Positions 1 to 9,758 of a stretch of 64,000 nt of DNA are shown here, one piece after another. This DNA is from Methylobacterium sp. CB376. GTDB lineage: Bacteria; Pseudomonadota; Alphaproteobacteria; Rhizobiales; Beijerinckiaceae. The notes beneath the pieces were generated by a model. The model made no database searches. It was not told the origin of the DNA and saw only the letters and a program-made list of their open reading frames with translations. The position numbers and the translations under genes are program-made. Numbering within the stretch: position 1 is the stretch's first letter; every line of letters begins with the position of its first letter. Location: positions 7,417,501-7,481,500 of the forward strand of contig NZ_CP121648.1 in assembly GCF_029714205.1 (NCBI RefSeq), read 5' to 3'.

Positions 1-544
1 AGATCAACTCCAGGTTGGCCGGGTTGGCGACGCCCATCCCCGAGCCGATCAGCGAGCCCATCGGCATCACGGCGGCGGCCCCGAGATCGGCGAGCCGGGC
101 GCACACCACCGGGTCGTCGTTGCAGTAGGGCAGCACCACGAAGCCGGCATCGACGAGCTGGCGCGTGGCCTCGAGGGTCTCGGCGACGTCCGGGTAGAGC
201 GTCTCGCGGTCGCCGATCACCTCGACCTTGATCCAGGCCGTGCCGAGGGCCTCGCGGGCGAGTTCGGCGGTCATCACGGCGTCGCGGGCGGTCTCGCAGC
301 CGGCGGTGTTCGGCAGGAAGCGGTGGCCCGCGAGAAGTGAGACGGTGTCCGAGCCGTGGCCGCGCAGGGAGACGCGGCGGATCGACACCGTGGCGATCTC
401 GGCGCCACTCGCGCGCACCGCCTCGGCCATGATCGCCTGGGTCGGGTAGCCGGCCGTGCCGATCAGGAGGCGCGAGCGCAGGGGGGTGCCGGCGATCACC
501 AGCGGATCGTCGCCGTCCGGGGCGAGGGGGGTGGGTGTGGTCAT
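1..544 (-). CDS. thiG: Thiazole synthase ThiG (3' end cut by window edge)
   Basis: This enzyme makes the thiazole phosphate half of thiamin from 1-deoxy-xylulose-5-phosphate, dehydroglycine and the thiocarboxylate on ThiS. The visible 181 residues begin [19 protein letters not shown] and contain family hallmarks: the [11 protein letters not shown] start of the barrel, [14 protein letters not shown] (with the Schiff-base lysine region) and [10 protein letters not shown], ending in a GSLIGSGMG phosphate loop. The start is the first ATG, at 542-544, 115 bases after the thiS stop. It is the third gene of thiO-thiS-thiG, all under the TPP riboswitch at 2190-2300. The C-terminal third lies outside the window. 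Identity is firm from the motifs. Confidence 0.95.
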   Translation of the reverse strand, partial: MTTPTPLAPDGDDPLVIAGTPLRSRLLIGTAGYPTQAIMAEAVRASGAEIATVSIRRVSLRGHGSDTVSLLAGHRFLPNTAGCETARDAVMTAELAREALGTAWIKVEVIGDRETLYPDVAETLEATRQLVDAGFVVLPYCNDDPVVCARLADLGAAAVMPMGSLIGSGMGVANPANLELI

Positions 545-618
545 GCGGGACTCCTGTGACGCGGCGCGGCTCGGGGCGCGCCTCTCCCCCGGGCCGAGCC
601 CGGGCGCGGGCCGGCGGC

Positions 619-672
619 ATCAGCCGCCCTGCGGCGGCGCTAGCCGCCCTGCAGCGGCGCTAGCCGCCCTGC
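619..672. repeat. 20-bp tandem repeat spanning the thiS stop
   Basis: A unit of the type agccgccctgcggcggcgct is present about 2.6 times with one-base differences. The rightmost copy encodes the last codons of thiS (QGG and stop), so the extra copies re-create the end of thiS just after its real stop codon. This looks like slippage duplication. It sits in the thiS-thiG spacer and could form hairpins. Confidence 0.8.
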
Positions 673-872
673 ATGGCCCGCACGATCTCGACGCGGTCGC
701 CCTCGCGGAGCGCCGTCGCGGCCCAGTCCGGCCGGCGCACCACCGCCCCGTTGAGGGCGATGGCGAAGCCCTGCGGGCCGGCGAGGTCGAGCGCGGCGGT
801 CTCCTCGCGCCAGAGCGCGTCGAGGGTGGCGGCCTCGCTCTCGCGGGCCTCGCCGTTCACGGTGAGCTTCAT
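660..872 (-). CDS. thiS: Sulfur carrier protein ThiS
   Basis: This 70-residue ubiquitin-like protein carries the sulfur for thiazole formation as a C-terminal thiocarboxylate. The sequence begins MKLTVNGEARE and ends in the diagnostic Gly-Gly (VEIVRAMQGG), the site adenylated by ThiF. It has the expected beta-grasp pattern and normal family length. Its ATG (870-872) overlaps the thiO stop by four bases (ATGA), which implies translational coupling. thiG follows. No thiF or thiC is visible in the window. Confidence 0.95.
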   Translation of the reverse strand: MKLTVNGEARESEAATLDALWREETAALDLAGPQGFAIALNGAVVRRPDWAATALREGDRVEIVRAMQGG

Positions 873-2101
873 GGCAGCCTCTGGAGGCGCGCCGTCCGGG
901 GCGCGAAGCGGGCGGGGCCGAAGGGGGCGGCGACGGGCGGCAGCGCGCCGCCGCCGATCAGGCCGGCGATGGCCGAGGCGGTGACCGGCGCCAGCAGGAC
1001 GCCGTTGCGGTGGTGGCCGACCGCGAGGACGAGGCCGGGCCGCGCCTCGCCGAGGATCGGCGCGTCGTCGTCCGAGGTCGGGCGGAATCCGGACCACACG
1101 TTCTCCACCTGCATCTCCTCGATGCCCGGGAAGGCCCGCCGCGCCCCCTCCAGCAGGGCGTAGAGGCCGCCCGCGGTGAGGCTCGCGTCGAAGCCGATCT
1201 CCTCCACGGTGGCGCCGACGATCAGCTGGCCGTCGCCCTTCGGCGCCATGTGGACCTGCTCGGTCCAGACCACGTGGTCGAGCCGGCCGCTGCGCGGGCC
1301 GACCCGGAGGGCGAGGGACTGGCCCCGGAGCGGCCGCACCGGCAGGGCGAGGTCGGGCACGAGGCTCCCCTCGCCCGCCCAGGCGCCGGAGGCGAGCACC
1401 ACGGTGCCGGCCCGCAGGGAGCCGCCGGCGGTGATCACGCCGGTGACGCGCCCGCCCTCGCGCTCGAGGGACAGGACCGGGCAACCCTCGACGAGCCGCC
1501 CGCCCGCCCCGCGCAGGGCGCGCCGCAGGGCCGCCACGGTGCGGACCGGGTCGACCTGGTGGTCGGCGGGACAGAACAGGCCGGCGGTGACGGTCGGGCG
1601 CAGGGAGGGCTCGCGCGCGCGCACCTCGGGACCGGACAGCCACGCGACGTCGAGCCCCGCCCGGCGCTGCAGGTCGTGGCGGAAGCGCAGGCGCTCGACC
1701 TCGTCGCGCCCGAGGGCGATCACCAGGGTGCCCTCGCTCCGGTAATCGACGGCGAGGCCGGAGGCGGCCTCGAGCGCGTCGCGGAACGGGTGCCAGAGGC
1801 GCTGGCTCTCCAGCGCCAGCGGCAGCAGCGCGTCGCCGCCCGGCTCGTGCTCGGCCGCCGCGGCCAGCATGCCGGTGGCCGCGAGGCTCGCCCCGTCGCC
1901 CGCCCTGCCCCGCTCCAGCACCGCGACCGCGAGGCCGGCCTCGGCCAGCCGCCAGCCGATCGCCAGGCCGATCAGCCCGCCGCCCACCACCGCCACGTCG
2001 GCGCGCTCGGGCAGGCGGTCGTTGGCGGGATCGGCTGCGGGCCCGCCTTCGGGCCCGCCCGGGGCGGCGCGGCGGCGCCCGATCGGGGATGGAGAAGACA
2101 T
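869..2101 (-). CDS. thiO: Glycine oxidase ThiO (FAD)
   Basis: This FAD-dependent amine oxidase oxidises glycine to dehydroglycine for thiazole synthesis, as found in aerobic thiamin pathways that lack ThiH. The N-terminal region has the dinucleotide-binding signature VAVVGGGLIGLAIGWRLAEAG followed by VLERG. Later motifs include DVAWLSGPEVRAREPSL, the AGTVVLASGAWAG segment and C-terminal VGHHRNGVLLAP, all typical of DAO-family ThiO. The start chosen is ATG at 2101 (MSSPSP), giving 410 residues; a TTG two codons upstream is possible. It is the first gene after the TPP riboswitch and overlaps thiS by four bases. Confidence 0.93.
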   Translation of the reverse strand: MSSPSPIGRRRAAPGGPEGGPAADPANDRLPERADVAVVGGGLIGLAIGWRLAEAGLAVAVLERGRAGDGASLAATGMLAAAAEHEPGGDALLPLALESQRLWHPFRDALEAASGLAVDYRSEGTLVIALGRDEVERLRFRHDLQRRAGLDVAWLSGPEVRAREPSLRPTVTAGLFCPADHQVDPVRTVAALRRALRGAGGRLVEGCPVLSLEREGGRVTGVITAGGSLRAGTVVLASGAWAGEGSLVPDLALPVRPLRGQSLALRVGPRSGRLDHVVWTEQVHMAPKGDGQLIVGATVEEIGFDASLTAGGLYALLEGARRAFPGIEEMQVENVWSGFRPTSDDDAPILGEARPGLVLAVGHHRNGVLLAPVTASAIAGLIGGGALPPVAAPFGPARFAPRTARLQRLP

Positions 2102-2169
2102 CAGCAACCCTCGTCTCCACGGTGGCCCGTCGAGATTGGAGTTGCGCCACGAAACGTGTTGAAGCGCCC

Positions 2170-2183
2170 GGGTCCGCGGACCC
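2170..2183 (-). promoter_or_regulatory. Palindrome in thiO leader (possible expression platform)
   Basis: A perfect 14-base palindrome, GGGTCCGCGGACCC, lies between the 3' end of the TPP aptamer and the thiO start. It could be the stem that the riboswitch opens or closes. No clear U-run follows it, so a terminator role is not certain; it is about 70 bases from the start codon, so direct sequestration of the ribosome-binding site is also unproven. Confidence 0.45.
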
Positions 2184-2189
2184 CGTCCA

Positions 2190-2300
2190 ATCCCTACGCC
2201 GGTATGAGCCGGATCAGGTTCGAAGGATTTCCGCGCTGACCGGCCGCGGCCGGTCCATCGGTGTCTCAGCCCCTTGTCGGGGATCTCCCTGGAACGGACG
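2190..2300 (-). promoter_or_regulatory. TPP riboswitch (THI element)
   Basis: Read on the minus strand the region has both conserved halves of the thiamin pyrophosphate aptamer: a short hairpin ending in GGGGCTGAGAC, then GAACCTGATCCGGCTCATACC followed by GGCGTAGGG. Between them the variable arm carries an 18-base palindrome (2238-2255). It lies 90 bases upstream of thiO and should shut down thiO-thiS-thiG when TPP is abundant. The aptamer core matches the consensus well. Confidence 0.95.
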
Positions 2301-2326
2301 GAATGTGGGCGAGGGACGGCGCCCCG

Positions 2327-3577
2327 TCAACCGCTCCGGGCGGGCCGGTAGAGGGCGATCTTCTCCGCGAAGCCGTCGAGGGGATGGCAGCCCACCGGCT
2401 CGGGGTCGCCCCACAGGAAGTCCACGAAGGGCTTCGACATCAGCAGCGGCTCGCCCAGGAGCTTGTTGAGCTTGGCGAGGCGGCTGGCGAGGTTGACGTC
2501 GCGCCCGATCACCGTGAAGTCGAGGCGCGCGCCCGAGCCGACATTGCCGTAGGCGGCCTCGCCGTGATGGAGCGCGATGCCGGCCGCGATCCGGGCCGGG
2601 AAGCGCCCGGCCGCATTCGCCTCGTCGAGGCGGCGCAGCGCCGTCTGGGCCGCGGTGAGCGCGCTCTGGGCCGCCCCGCCCAGCCCGTCGCCGGTTTCGC
2701 GGAAGATCGCCAGCAGGCCGTCCCCCATGTATTTCAGCACCTCGCCGCCCTCGCTCTCGATCGGCGGCACCAAGCAGTCGAAGTAGGTGTTGAGGAGATC
2801 GACCGAGGCCTCGGGCGTCAGCGTGCCGCTCAGCTGCGTGTAGCCGCGCATGTCGGCGAACAGGATCGCCGAGCGGATGCGCTCGACTTGGCCGCGCCGG
2901 ATCGAGCCCGACAGGATGGCCTGGTGCGGCCCGTCCCCGACGTAGATGCGCAGCACCTGATCGAGCCGGGTGTTGAGGCCGCGCATCTCCATCACGGCCG
3001 ACAGGGTCGGCACGATGAAGCGCAGGATGGCGAGGTTCTCGGCGGTGAAGCCGCGCGGGCTGCGCGTCGCGAAGGTGATGCCGTTGTTGGTGCCGTTGGT
3101 GAAGAAGATCGGGATCGCGACGTAGTGGCGGTAGCCGCTGGCCTTCAGCTCCGGGATGATGCTGAAGCGGTCGTCGGGCGTGCGGTCGAGGTCGAGGAGC
3201 AGCCACTCGCGGGTGGCGAAGATGTGGGCGAAGGGTGAGCGGGCGAGCGCCTGGTCGGTGGCCTCGCCGTGCGGGAACAGGCGGAAGCTGACGCCGCCCT
3301 CGCGGGTCCAGAACCGGCCGACGCCGGAATACTCGGAGTGGAGCGCGTCGATCGCCGTGGTGGCGCGATCGACCGGCAGGCCGAGGTCGTTGAGGCGCTC
3401 GGCGAGGCCCGCGAGCAGGTCGCCGGATTCCGGCATCCGCGCGCCCTCGCTCAGCAGCCAGTCGCGCAGGGCCACGCAGGCGCGAAACAGCCCGATCGGG
3501 ATGCCGCCGGCCTCCGACCCGTCCGCCACGGCCGTGGGCGCTGGGATGGGTCGATCGGTCGGCAGGACGTGCGGCAT
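2327..3577 (-). CDS. GAF-domain class III adenylyl cyclase
   Basis: This 416-residue protein is predicted to make cAMP from ATP. The N-terminal half (about 30-220) looks like a GAF sensor domain. The C-terminal half (about 235-400) is a class III nucleotide cyclase with the metal motif AILFADMRGYTQ, EVLKYMGDGLLAIF (second metal Asp and an adenine-selecting Lys), and VIGRDVNLASRLAKL (Asp plus the Asn/Arg transition-state pair), so the catalytic set appears complete. It has no membrane segment. The start is the ATG at 3577; upstream frame-open sequence is low-complexity Arg/Pro-rich and is not taken as coding. It is monocistronic; the ligand of the GAF domain is unknown. Confidence 0.9.
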   Translation of the reverse strand: MPHVLPTDRPIPAPTAVADGSEAGGIPIGLFRACVALRDWLLSEGARMPESGDLLAGLAERLNDLGLPVDRATTAIDALHSEYSGVGRFWTREGGVSFRLFPHGEATDQALARSPFAHIFATREWLLLDLDRTPDDRFSIIPELKASGYRHYVAIPIFFTNGTNNGITFATRSPRGFTAENLAILRFIVPTLSAVMEMRGLNTRLDQVLRIYVGDGPHQAILSGSIRRGQVERIRSAILFADMRGYTQLSGTLTPEASVDLLNTYFDCLVPPIESEGGEVLKYMGDGLLAIFRETGDGLGGAAQSALTAAQTALRRLDEANAAGRFPARIAAGIALHHGEAAYGNVGSGARLDFTVIGRDVNLASRLAKLNKLLGEPLLMSKPFVDFLWGDPEPVGCHPLDGFAEKIALYRPARSG

Positions 3578-4058
3578 CCGGCGGAAATGGGCAGCCCGCA
3601 CGGCCAAGGCAAGGCGTGCCGCGCCACCGCCCCGTCGGCCCCGCGCGGGCCGGAGTGTCCCGGCCCGCGCGACCGGCGGCCGTTCGGGCGGAAGCGGAAT
3701 CTCGGGCCGAGGCGTGTGATTCCGGCGCTCTCGCCCCACAGGTGGTTCGGAAGCCGTCGGATCGGAACGGATGGGCGCATGTCTGGAACGGGTCCGCCGA
3801 CCTTCGGCGGATCGGCTGCGGCGAGGGTGCGGGCGCGGGGCGTCGGAACGCCTCGCGGACGCGACGGCCATCCCGTCGCCCCCGGATCGCTCCGAGTCGA
3901 CCACGTCCGCTCCCGCTCGGGCGGGTTCGGTCGTTCCTCCCGGACGGCCGCGTCATCACCTGCGGACCGGCCAGAGGCTCATCCGGAGATCTCCGATGGG
4001 CTCGGCTGGCCGAGCAGATTGTCCCGACCCTCGTCCACGTCGATCTTAGGGGTGCCTC
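3578..4058. other. Intergenic region upstream of cyclase and Hint gene
   Basis: This 481-base gap separates the divergent cyclase (minus) and the first Hint gene (plus). It holds one copy of the diverged direct repeat (3665-3810) that recurs at 7217-7373, and presumably promoters for both genes. I see no convincing coding sequence. A good ribosome-binding site (TAGGGGTG, 4047-4054) precedes the Hint gene. Confidence 0.6.
3665..3810 (+). repeat. Direct repeat R1 flanking the Hint pair (left copy)
   Basis: About 145 bases here match 7217-7373 in the same orientation. The best block is 3759-3800, which differs from 7317-7358 at only 3 of 42 positions (core GGATGGGCGCATGTC). Shorter shared blocks are ccgcgcgaccggc, cgggcggaagcgga and gattccgg. 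The right end of this copy forms a small hairpin, CCGCCGACCTTCGGCGG. Confidence 0.75.
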
Positions 4059-5060
4059 ATGTCCGGTGGATCTTCTCCGTCCTTGACTTTCAGATACGCC
4101 ATCAATCTCGACCCTGTGGCCGATAGCAATGATTTGGTGATCAGGTCGATTTTCAAATCTGGCAATTACACGATCAGCGATATCGCGGATTCGCCGTCGG
4201 ACGACACGACGCAGCTCGGTGACGTTGCGGACGAGAAGTTCCAGGTCGTGGCGCCGGACGGGACCATCTTCAAGCCGAGCGAAACCTATTACGGCAGGAC
4301 GCTCAACAATCCGGGGATCGTGGCGAGGCTCCCGAGCAAGCGCGGCGGTTTCACGTATTACCTGTTCACGAATAATGCCTATCAGCAGGGTGCGACGGTC
4401 TCGAAGGGCGATATCTCGCAGACGCCCACGGCCCTGTGCTTCGCCGCGGGCACGCGGATCCTGACGTCGCGCGGCGAGGTCGCGGTGGAGGATCTCCGGG
4501 TGGGCGATGCGGCGGTGACGGCCTCGGGCCGGGCCCGCCCGATCGTCTGGATCGGCCACCGCGAGCTCGCCGGCCCGCTCTCCCCCGACCAGCATCCGGT
4601 GCGGGTGCGGGCGGGGGCGTTCGGGGCGGGTCTGCCCGCGCGCGACCTCCTGCTCTCGCCCGGCCACCCGGTGCTGGTCGGCGCCGGGGCGGACGGCGAG
4701 GGCGGCGTGCTGGTTCCGGTGATGTGCCTGATCAACGGCACCAGCATCGCGCGCGAGCCGGCGGCGCGCGTCACCTACTGGCACGTGGAACTGGACGCGC
4801 ACGACCTGCTGCTGGCCGAGGGGCTGGCCGCGGAGAGCTACCTCGACCTCGGCAGCCGGCCCTGGTTCGAGGAGGGCTCCGCCAGCGCCCTGCACGACCC
4901 GGACCTGGTGCCGGCGGGCGTGCCGGGCCGCTGCCGGCCGGTGGCGACGCGGGGGCCGGCCGTCGAGGCCGAGCGGCGGCGCCTCGACGCGGTCTTCGCC
5001 GCCTCCCTCTCCGCCCAGTGCGCCTGGCCCGAGGCCGGGGCCGTCGCCCTGCCGGGCTGA
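4059..5060 (+). CDS. Hint-domain protein, partner of the metalloprotease gene
   Basis: This 333-residue protein has a unique N-terminal domain (1-125, relatively rich in Asp, Ser, Asn, no recognised family and no classical signal peptide) followed by a Hint (hedgehog/intein) domain from about 127. Hint hallmarks are the N-terminal block CFAAGTRILT with the catalytic Cys127, the LSPGHPVLV block with His, and the C-terminal ARVTYWHVELDAHDLLLAEGL block typical of alphaproteobacterial secreted proteins. Hint domains autoprocess by an N-S acyl shift. From 4478 on, the DNA is nearly identical to 6591-7188 in the next gene. The start is supported by TAGGGGTG upstream. The function of the N-terminal domain is unknown; export by a type I system is likely but the transporter is not in the window. 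Confidence 0.85.
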   Translation: MSGGSSPSLTFRYAINLDPVADSNDLVIRSIFKSGNYTISDIADSPSDDTTQLGDVADEKFQVVAPDGTIFKPSETYYGRTLNNPGIVARLPSKRGGFTYYLFTNNAYQQGATVSKGDISQTPTALCFAAGTRILTSRGEVAVEDLRVGDAAVTASGRARPIVWIGHRELAGPLSPDQHPVRVRAGAFGAGLPARDLLLSPGHPVLVGAGADGEGGVLVPVMCLINGTSIAREPAARVTYWHVELDAHDLLLAEGLAAESYLDLGSRPWFEEGSASALHDPDLVPAGVPGRCRPVATRGPAVEAERRRLDAVFAASLSAQCAWPEAGAVALPG

Positions 5061-5075
5061 CCGGCGCGGGCCGCC
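4478..5075 (+). repeat. Hint-domain DNA repeat, copy 1
   Basis: This 598-base segment aligns without gaps to 6591-7188 (offset 2113). I count 8 mismatches: one near position 4508 and seven in the last roughly 60 coding bases. A central block of about 500 bases is identical. Identity extends 15 bases past the stop codon. Confidence 0.95.
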
Positions 5076-5247
5076 GTGCCGGGCGGCCCGCCCGCGCGTA
5101 AGGGCGCCGCCCGGTCCCCCGGACCGGGCTGCGGCGACGCGACCTCGGCCCCCTCCTCGGGCCGCCGCACCAATGCCGCCACCGGCCCGCGCGCCTGCCC
5201 CGACCAGCCGTGCGGGCCCGGCGCCGGCCCATCACCGGGAGATGACG

Positions 5248-7173
5248 ATGGACGATCTGACGTCGGCGCAAGAAGACGAAATCACCTTCATCTCCGGCGT
5301 CGACCGAAGCGGCGCCGTCGCCAACAACACGTATTTCACCTATAATGTCGAAGGATATAATTTCAATCCGCCGAGAGCCTACATCTCGAAGTGGTACAAC
5401 GACGACAAGGGCTCGCCGATCGCGGCGACGAGCAAGGCCGGGACGCCGGGCGGCGTGGTCAGCTACGCCTTCGATTCCAGCGTCGGGGTCGAGGCGCAGG
5501 CCGCCTACAAGGCGGCCCTGACCCTGTGGTCGGACATCGCCGACATCAAGTTCCAGGAGGTCGCCTGGAGCGCGGCGGCGAGCATCCAGATCAGCAACAC
5601 GCCCGAGGCCAACGGAGATACGTTCGTTCCGTCGAACGGTTACAGCGTGCCCGGCAGGGGCGTGACGGACCTTCCGACCCAGATGGCGCCCCACACGCGC
5701 GGCGGCGCGGTCCAGATCAACGTCTCGGCGGACGACGCGGCGTTCAAGATCTCCAGCATCGGTGCGCCCAGCCAGATCGGCACCGTGGTCCACGAGACGG
5801 GCCACGCGCTCGGCCTCGGTCACGCCGGGCGCTACAACGGGAGCTACGACGCGTCCGGGCAGTTCTCCGCCTACGACACGCAATCCTGGTCGATCATGTC
5901 GTACATCGATCCCCAGGATTCGGCTGCGCCGTATTTCGACAAATACCCTGTCCAGGGCACGCAGTGGACCAGCTACTACAAGGGCGCCGAGTTCAAAGGC
6001 GGTGCGCAATCGCCGATGATGCTGGACATTCTGGCGTCCCAGCGCCTCTACGGCGCTTCCAAGAGTTCGACCTTCTCGGGCGGCCAAGTTTACGGTTTCA
6101 ACAGCAATATATCGGATGCGTCTCGGCTGCTCTTTGATTTCAGCGTCAACAGGGTGCCGATCGTCACGCTCTACAACTCCGGAACCAACAACACGCTCGA
6201 TCTGTCCGGCTTCGATACGCCGAGCACGATCAACCTGAATCCCGGCAGCTTCTCCAGTGCCAGCGCGAGCGGCCTGCTCGTCAACAATATCGGGATCGCC
6301 TACAACACGCGGATCGACAAGGCCGTCGGCGGGGCGGGCGACGACACCTTCATCCTGAACGGCGACGGCGACACGATCGATGGCGGCGGCGGCACCAACA
6401 GGGTGGTCATCAAGGGCGACAGGGCGAATTACAGCGTCGAAAGGACCGGCGCCGCCAGCGCCACCGTCACCAACACGGCGACGGGCGCCATCGACCGGCT
6501 GACCAACGTCCAGGACATCACCTTCGACCCGCCGGTCTGCTTCGCCACCGGGACCCGCATCGCCGTGGTCCGGGACGGGGTCGAGGCAGCGGTCGCGGTG
6601 GAGGATCTCCGGGTGGGCGACGCGGCGGTGACGGCCTCGGGCCGGGCCCGCCCGATCGTCTGGATCGGCCACCGCGAGCTCGCCGGCCCGCTCTCCCCCG
6701 ACCAGCATCCGGTGCGGGTGCGGGCGGGGGCGTTCGGGGCGGGTCTGCCCGCGCGCGACCTCCTGCTCTCGCCCGGCCACCCGGTGCTGGTCGGCGCCGG
6801 GGCGGACGGCGAGGGCGGCGTGCTGGTTCCGGTGATGTGCCTGATCAACGGCACCAGCATCGCGCGCGAGCCGGCGGCGCGCGTCACCTACTGGCACGTG
6901 GAACTGGACGCGCACGACCTGCTGCTGGCCGAGGGGCTGGCCGCGGAGAGCTACCTCGACCTCGGCAGCCGGCCCTGGTTCGAGGAGGGCTCCGCCAGCG
7001 CCCTGCACGACCCGGACCTGGTGCCGGCGGGCGTGCCGGGCCGCTGCCGGCCGGTGGCGACGCGGGGGCCGGCCGTCGAGGCCGAGCGGCGGCGCCTCGA
7101 CGCGGTCTTCGCCGCCCGCCTCTCCGCCCAGTGCGCATGGCCGGAGGCCGACGCGGTCGCCCTGCCGGGCTGA
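5248..7173 (+). CDS. Serralysin-like zinc metalloprotease with RTX motif and C-terminal Hint domain
   Basis: This 641-residue protein is predicted to be a secreted M10B-type protease. The catalytic motif HETGHALGLGH (HExxHxxGxxH, about residues 182-192) is followed by the Met-turn SIMSYID. After a serralysin-like C-terminal domain there is a calcium-binding RTX nonapeptide, GGAGDDTFI (about 361), then a Hint domain starting at CFATGTRIAV (catalytic Cys about 431). The Hint block may cleave or ligate the C-terminus. There is no Sec signal; RTX proteins usually leave by type I secretion. Two starts are possible, 5242 and 5248; the GGGAG at 5237-5241 spaces best to 5248. It follows the other Hint gene by 187 bases and is probably co-transcribed. 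Confidence 0.9.
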   Translation: MDDLTSAQEDEITFISGVDRSGAVANNTYFTYNVEGYNFNPPRAYISKWYNDDKGSPIAATSKAGTPGGVVSYAFDSSVGVEAQAAYKAALTLWSDIADIKFQEVAWSAAASIQISNTPEANGDTFVPSNGYSVPGRGVTDLPTQMAPHTRGGAVQINVSADDAAFKISSIGAPSQIGTVVHETGHALGLGHAGRYNGSYDASGQFSAYDTQSWSIMSYIDPQDSAAPYFDKYPVQGTQWTSYYKGAEFKGGAQSPMMLDILASQRLYGASKSSTFSGGQVYGFNSNISDASRLLFDFSVNRVPIVTLYNSGTNNTLDLSGFDTPSTINLNPGSFSSASASGLLVNNIGIAYNTRIDKAVGGAGDDTFILNGDGDTIDGGGGTNRVVIKGDRANYSVERTGAASATVTNTATGAIDRLTNVQDITFDPPVCFATGTRIAVVRDGVEAAVAVEDLRVGDAAVTASGRARPIVWIGHRELAGPLSPDQHPVRVRAGAFGAGLPARDLLLSPGHPVLVGAGADGEGGVLVPVMCLINGTSIAREPAARVTYWHVELDAHDLLLAEGLAAESYLDLGSRPWFEEGSASALHDPDLVPAGVPGRCRPVATRGPAVEAERRRLDAVFAARLSAQCAWPEADAVALPG

Positions 7174-7188
7174 CCGGCGCGGGCCGCC
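6591..7188 (+). repeat. Hint-domain DNA repeat, copy 2
   Basis: This is the partner of 4478-5075, gap-free with 8 mismatches that cluster at the 3' end of the coding region. The encoded Hint domains differ by only two residues in this segment (Ser to Arg and Gly to Asp). The N-terminal parts of the two genes are unrelated. Confidence 0.95.
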
Positions 7189-7568
7189 CCACCCCTCCCC
7201 TTGCGACGCCGCGGGGCCGCGCGACCGGCTCCCGCGCCGGTCCGGGCGGAAGCGGACATCCCCGCGCCGCGGCGCGCGATTCCGGTGCCCACGCCCCCGG
7301 ATCATTCGGAAGCCGCGGATCGGACCGGATGGGCGCATGTCCGGAACGGGGCCGCCGAAGGAAGGCGGCGCCGCGGCCGTCACCTGCCCGCAGGTGGACC
7401 GGGACGCGCACGACCCGCTGCCGGCCGGCGGCGAGCGGCGGGCCGCCACGGCTGTGTGGGATGCACTGCCAGACCACGCCGTCGCACGCCCGCTCCCGCG
7501 AGAACGAACGGGTCCTTCTCAGCTGCCGAGGGCGCGCCCGGGGCGACCCGAGGGCCGCCCGCCGGGGC
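7174..7568. other. Intergenic region between Hint protease gene and rpoD
   Basis: This 395-base gap lies between convergent genes. It contains the right copy of the flanking direct repeat (7217-7373). I see no gene or clear terminator stem with a U-run in the rest. Confidence 0.5.
7217..7373 (+). repeat. Direct repeat R2 flanking the Hint pair (right copy)
   Basis: This segment matches 3665-3810 in the same orientation, with the strongest block at 7317-7358 (3 differences in 42 bases). Here it lies downstream of a gene, whereas the left copy lies upstream, so a shared promoter function is less likely than a mobile or recombinogenic repeat. Confidence 0.75.
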
Positions 7569-9569
<2,001 letters not shown>

Positions 9570-9758
9570 GATCAGCCTATGGTTCCGGTGCCGGCCCGCC
9601 CCGGCGGGGCGGGGCCCGCCTCGACGACACCGTGATGTACAGATGGGCAGCGGAGCCACCGGCCCTGCCGCCCTTCGATCCCGTCCGAATTGTGCAAGCG
9701 AGACGCTTGACTTATTGCTAACTATCCTGGTTCGGGGTCCGAAGTCACTCCTCGCGCG

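Noticed and set aside
2210..2230. tRNA-like GGTTCGAA in the thiO leader
   Set aside because: It is part of the conserved 3' half of the TPP aptamer; no cloverleaf can be built around it.
4482..5060. Intein splicing element
   Set aside because: The Hint domains are at the C-terminus with no C-extein following, so classical intein splicing is not expected.
3665..7373. Composite transposon around the Hint genes
   Set aside because: The flanking repeats are short and diverged, have no terminal inverted repeats, and there is no transposase or integrase in or near the segment.
4771..7449. An 892-codon open frame on the minus strand opposite the Hint genes
   Set aside because: It is antisense to well-supported genes, has no family motifs and contains duplicated sequence only because the Hint repeats lie opposite it. 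High GC makes such frames common.
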